Assembly (NCBI RefSeq): GCF_002959855.1
Contig: NZ_PPDB01000007.1
Location: 62,001 to 126,000 of the forward strand
Direction: 5' to 3'
Origin: Veillonella denticariosi JCM 15641
GTDB lineage: Bacteria > Bacillota > Negativicutes > Veillonellales > Veillonellaceae
DNA length: 64,000 nt
The notes below the pieces were generated by a model. That model worked only from the letters and a program-made list of their open reading frames with translations. It made no database searches and was not told the DNA's origin. Positions 62,585 through 64,000 of this stretch are shown piece after piece. A program made the translations under genes and the position numbers. Every line of letters begins with the position of its first letter. The stretch's first letter is position 1.

Positions 62585-64000
62585 TGAGCGACAGAAATCA
62601 TATATCTCGTAAATCTACGAAGTGTGGAAACAAATATAATCAAGGGCAGCGTCAGAAATCGCAGGATATAACAAAACTCTCTAAAAAACAGAAGGCTATT
62701 ACATCGGCTCCCGTTAAGGTCGGTGATACTGTACTCGTATCAATTCACGGTATCGGTAGCAGCGGTGAAGGCGTAGGTCGTGTTGAGGACTTTACCGTTT
62801 TTGTACCATTTGCTTTGCCGAATGAAACTGTGAAAGTAACTATAACAACGGTGAAAAAGACATATGCTACGGGTAAGCTTTTAGAGGTCATAACCGCAGC
62901 GGATAATCGGATTGCGCCGAACTGCGAATTATACGGCGTTTGCGGCGGCTGTCAATTACAGCACATAACCTACGAGGGACAGCTTTCACTAAAAACACAA
63001 AAAGTGAAGGATGTTATTGAACGAATCGGACATCAGAATCCGGATTTTGTAAAACTCGCATTAGGTCCGAAGAACCCGTGGGCTTATCGTAATAAGATGC
63101 AAATGCCTGTGGGAGGCACACGAGAAACGATACGGATGGGTTTCTATGCCATGGGGTCTCATGATATCGTTCACGGCACAAACTGCCCTATACAGATGGA
63201 CGGAAATAATCAGATTGCTCAAGCATGCTATGAAATTGCGGAGGAACTTGGTATAGAACCGTATGACGAACATACGGGTAAGGGGGTATTACGCCATGTC
63301 ATCGGTCGTATCGGTCAATCCGGATATATGGTCATCCTTGTAATGGCAACTGATTATTTGCCGGATCAGGACCAATGGATTGAGAGGCTGACAGAACGGG
63401 TACCATCAGTGGAAACCATCGTTCATAATGTGAACGGAAAGCGGACAAATGTCATATTAGGGCCTACGAATCATGTGCTTTACGGGGACGGTACGATTAC
63501 GGATCACATTAAGGGTTTGCGATTTACCTTGTCACCGCATTCCTTCTTTCAGGTTAATCCGGAACAGACGACGGTATTATACGATCAAGTGTTAATGTAT
63601 GCGAATTTAAAAGGTCATGAGACTGTCATTGATGCCTATTGTGGTACGGGGACTATCTCGTTGTTTCTTGCGCGCGAGGCGAAGCATGTTATCGGCATAG
63701 AGATTGTAGAGCCGGCCATTATCGACGCTCGTGAAAATGCGCGACGCAATGGTTATGAAAATACGGAATTTATCGTCGCTGATGCGGCCGTGGAAATGCC
63801 GAAATTATATAAAGCTGGTGTACGACCGGATGTTATCGTATTCGACCCGATCCGTGCAGGCTGTAAAGAAGAGGTACTTACCTCCGCAGCGGGCATGGAA
63901 CCGAAACGCATCGTTTATGTATCCTGTAATCCTGCTACCATGGCGAGAGACATTGAAATACTTACACATTATGGCTATGAACTGAAAGAAGTGCAGCCGG
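62584..64000 (+). CDS. TrmA/RlmD-type RNA (uracil-5) methyltransferase, 5' part
   Basis: 472 codons are visible and the frame runs off the window. An N-terminal basic extension of about 43 residues comes before a TRAM domain (about 48-105). A 4Fe-4S type Cys block follows (CGGCQLQH after a preceding Cys). The SAM-binding domain has DAYCGTGTISL near residue 350, then VFDPIRAGC where the family normally has DPPR, and the catalytic Cys in VYVSCNPATM. It methylates U747/U1939-like positions of 23S rRNA or a tRNA. It is coupled to TerC copy 2 by a one-base overlap. Confidence 0.9.
   Translation, partial: MSDRNHISRKSTKCGNKYNQGQRQKSQDITKLSKKQKAITSAPVKVGDTVLVSIHGIGSSGEGVGRVEDFTVFVPFALPNETVKVTITTVKKTYATGKLLEVITAADNRIAPNCELYGVCGGCQLQHITYEGQLSLKTQKVKDVIERIGHQNPDFVKLALGPKNPWAYRNKMQMPVGGTRETIRMGFYAMGSHDIVHGTNCPIQMDGNNQIAQACYEIAEELGIEPYDEHTGKGVLRHVIGRIGQSGYMVILVMATDYLPDQDQWIERLTERVPSVETIVHNVNGKRTNVILGPTNHVLYGDGTITDHIKGLRFTLSPHSFFQVNPEQTTVLYDQVLMYANLKGHETVIDAYCGTGTISLFLAREAKHVIGIEIVEPAIIDARENARRNGYENTEFIVADAAVEMPKLYKAGVRPDVIVFDPIRAGCKEEVLTSAAGMEPKRIVYVSCNPATMARDIEILTHYGYELKEVQP

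Noticed and set aside
1..64000. rRNA, tRNA or CRISPR features
   Set aside because: No tRNA-like cloverleaf, rRNA sequence or regularly spaced repeats were found by reading.

Overview
The window reads as one stretch of chromosome from an anaerobic, diderm member of the Firmicutes. The best guess is a Negativicute of the Veillonella type. This is inferred from Gram-positive style core operons (fapR-plsX-fab, yceD-rpmF, smc-ftsY with rnc just upstream, FabK instead of FabI) sitting beside outer-membrane and envelope functions (a secretin, a Wza-like export protein, an O-antigen ligase/polymerase), with anaerobic metabolism (NrdD/NrdG, rubredoxin). The species cannot be named from the sequence alone. 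No rRNA, tRNA, CRISPR array, transposase or integrase was seen.

Layout. 1-1741: the end of pgi, then galE. 1863-5854: a two-gene secretion module (GspC/PilP-like protein plus a short secretin), then an ABC-F ATPase. 5977-10513: livKHMGF, a complete branched-chain amino acid ABC importer with its own promoter and terminator. 10926-28921: a polysaccharide locus (export protein, PglF-like dehydratase, Wzz-like protein, kinase-like ATPase, aminotransferase, PglC-like initiating transferase, LicD, IspD/TarI-like cytidylyltransferase, two epimerases, one GT4, ligase/polymerase, TupA-like ATP-grasp, CapA-like protein, Wzx flippase, Ugd, VanZ). 29141-29938: a CpsB/CapC-like protein on its own transcript. 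30169-34333: nrdD, nrdG and a ClC transporter. 34502-36025 (minus strand): a FabK-like flavoprotein and a gamma-carbonic anhydrase. 36419-37369: rubredoxin and yceD-rpmF. 37598-46163: the FapR-controlled fatty-acid operon, ending in rnc. 46288-59306: a radical SAM protein, smc, ftsY, a small unknown gene, uvrB, uvrA and uvrC. 59455-62584: a MATE exporter (minus strand) and two tandem TerC-family genes. 62584 to the end: the start of a TrmA/RlmD-type RNA methyltransferase.

How the parts fit. The polysaccharide locus can make UDP-GlcA and UDP-GalA, and a 4-amino-6-deoxy sugar for lipid-linked initiation. It probably also makes a CDP-activated polyol used by the LicD protein, and adds an amino-acid-like decoration through the TupA/CapA pair. 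Flippase, ligase/polymerase and chain-length functions complete a Wzx/Wzy-like route. The most unusual signal is that the two proteins expected to run the tyrosine-phosphorylation switch of such a locus both look catalytically dead. The BY-kinase homologue has lost the Walker A lysine, and the PHP phosphatase homologue has lost nearly all of its metal ligands.

Regulation that can be read directly: two NrdR-type boxes 32 bp apart on the nrdD promoter, a FapR box over the -10 of the fapR promoter, a perfect consensus promoter for yceD-rpmF, and several uncharacterised palindromic operator candidates (upstream of the FabK-like gene, of rubredoxin and of the MATE gene).
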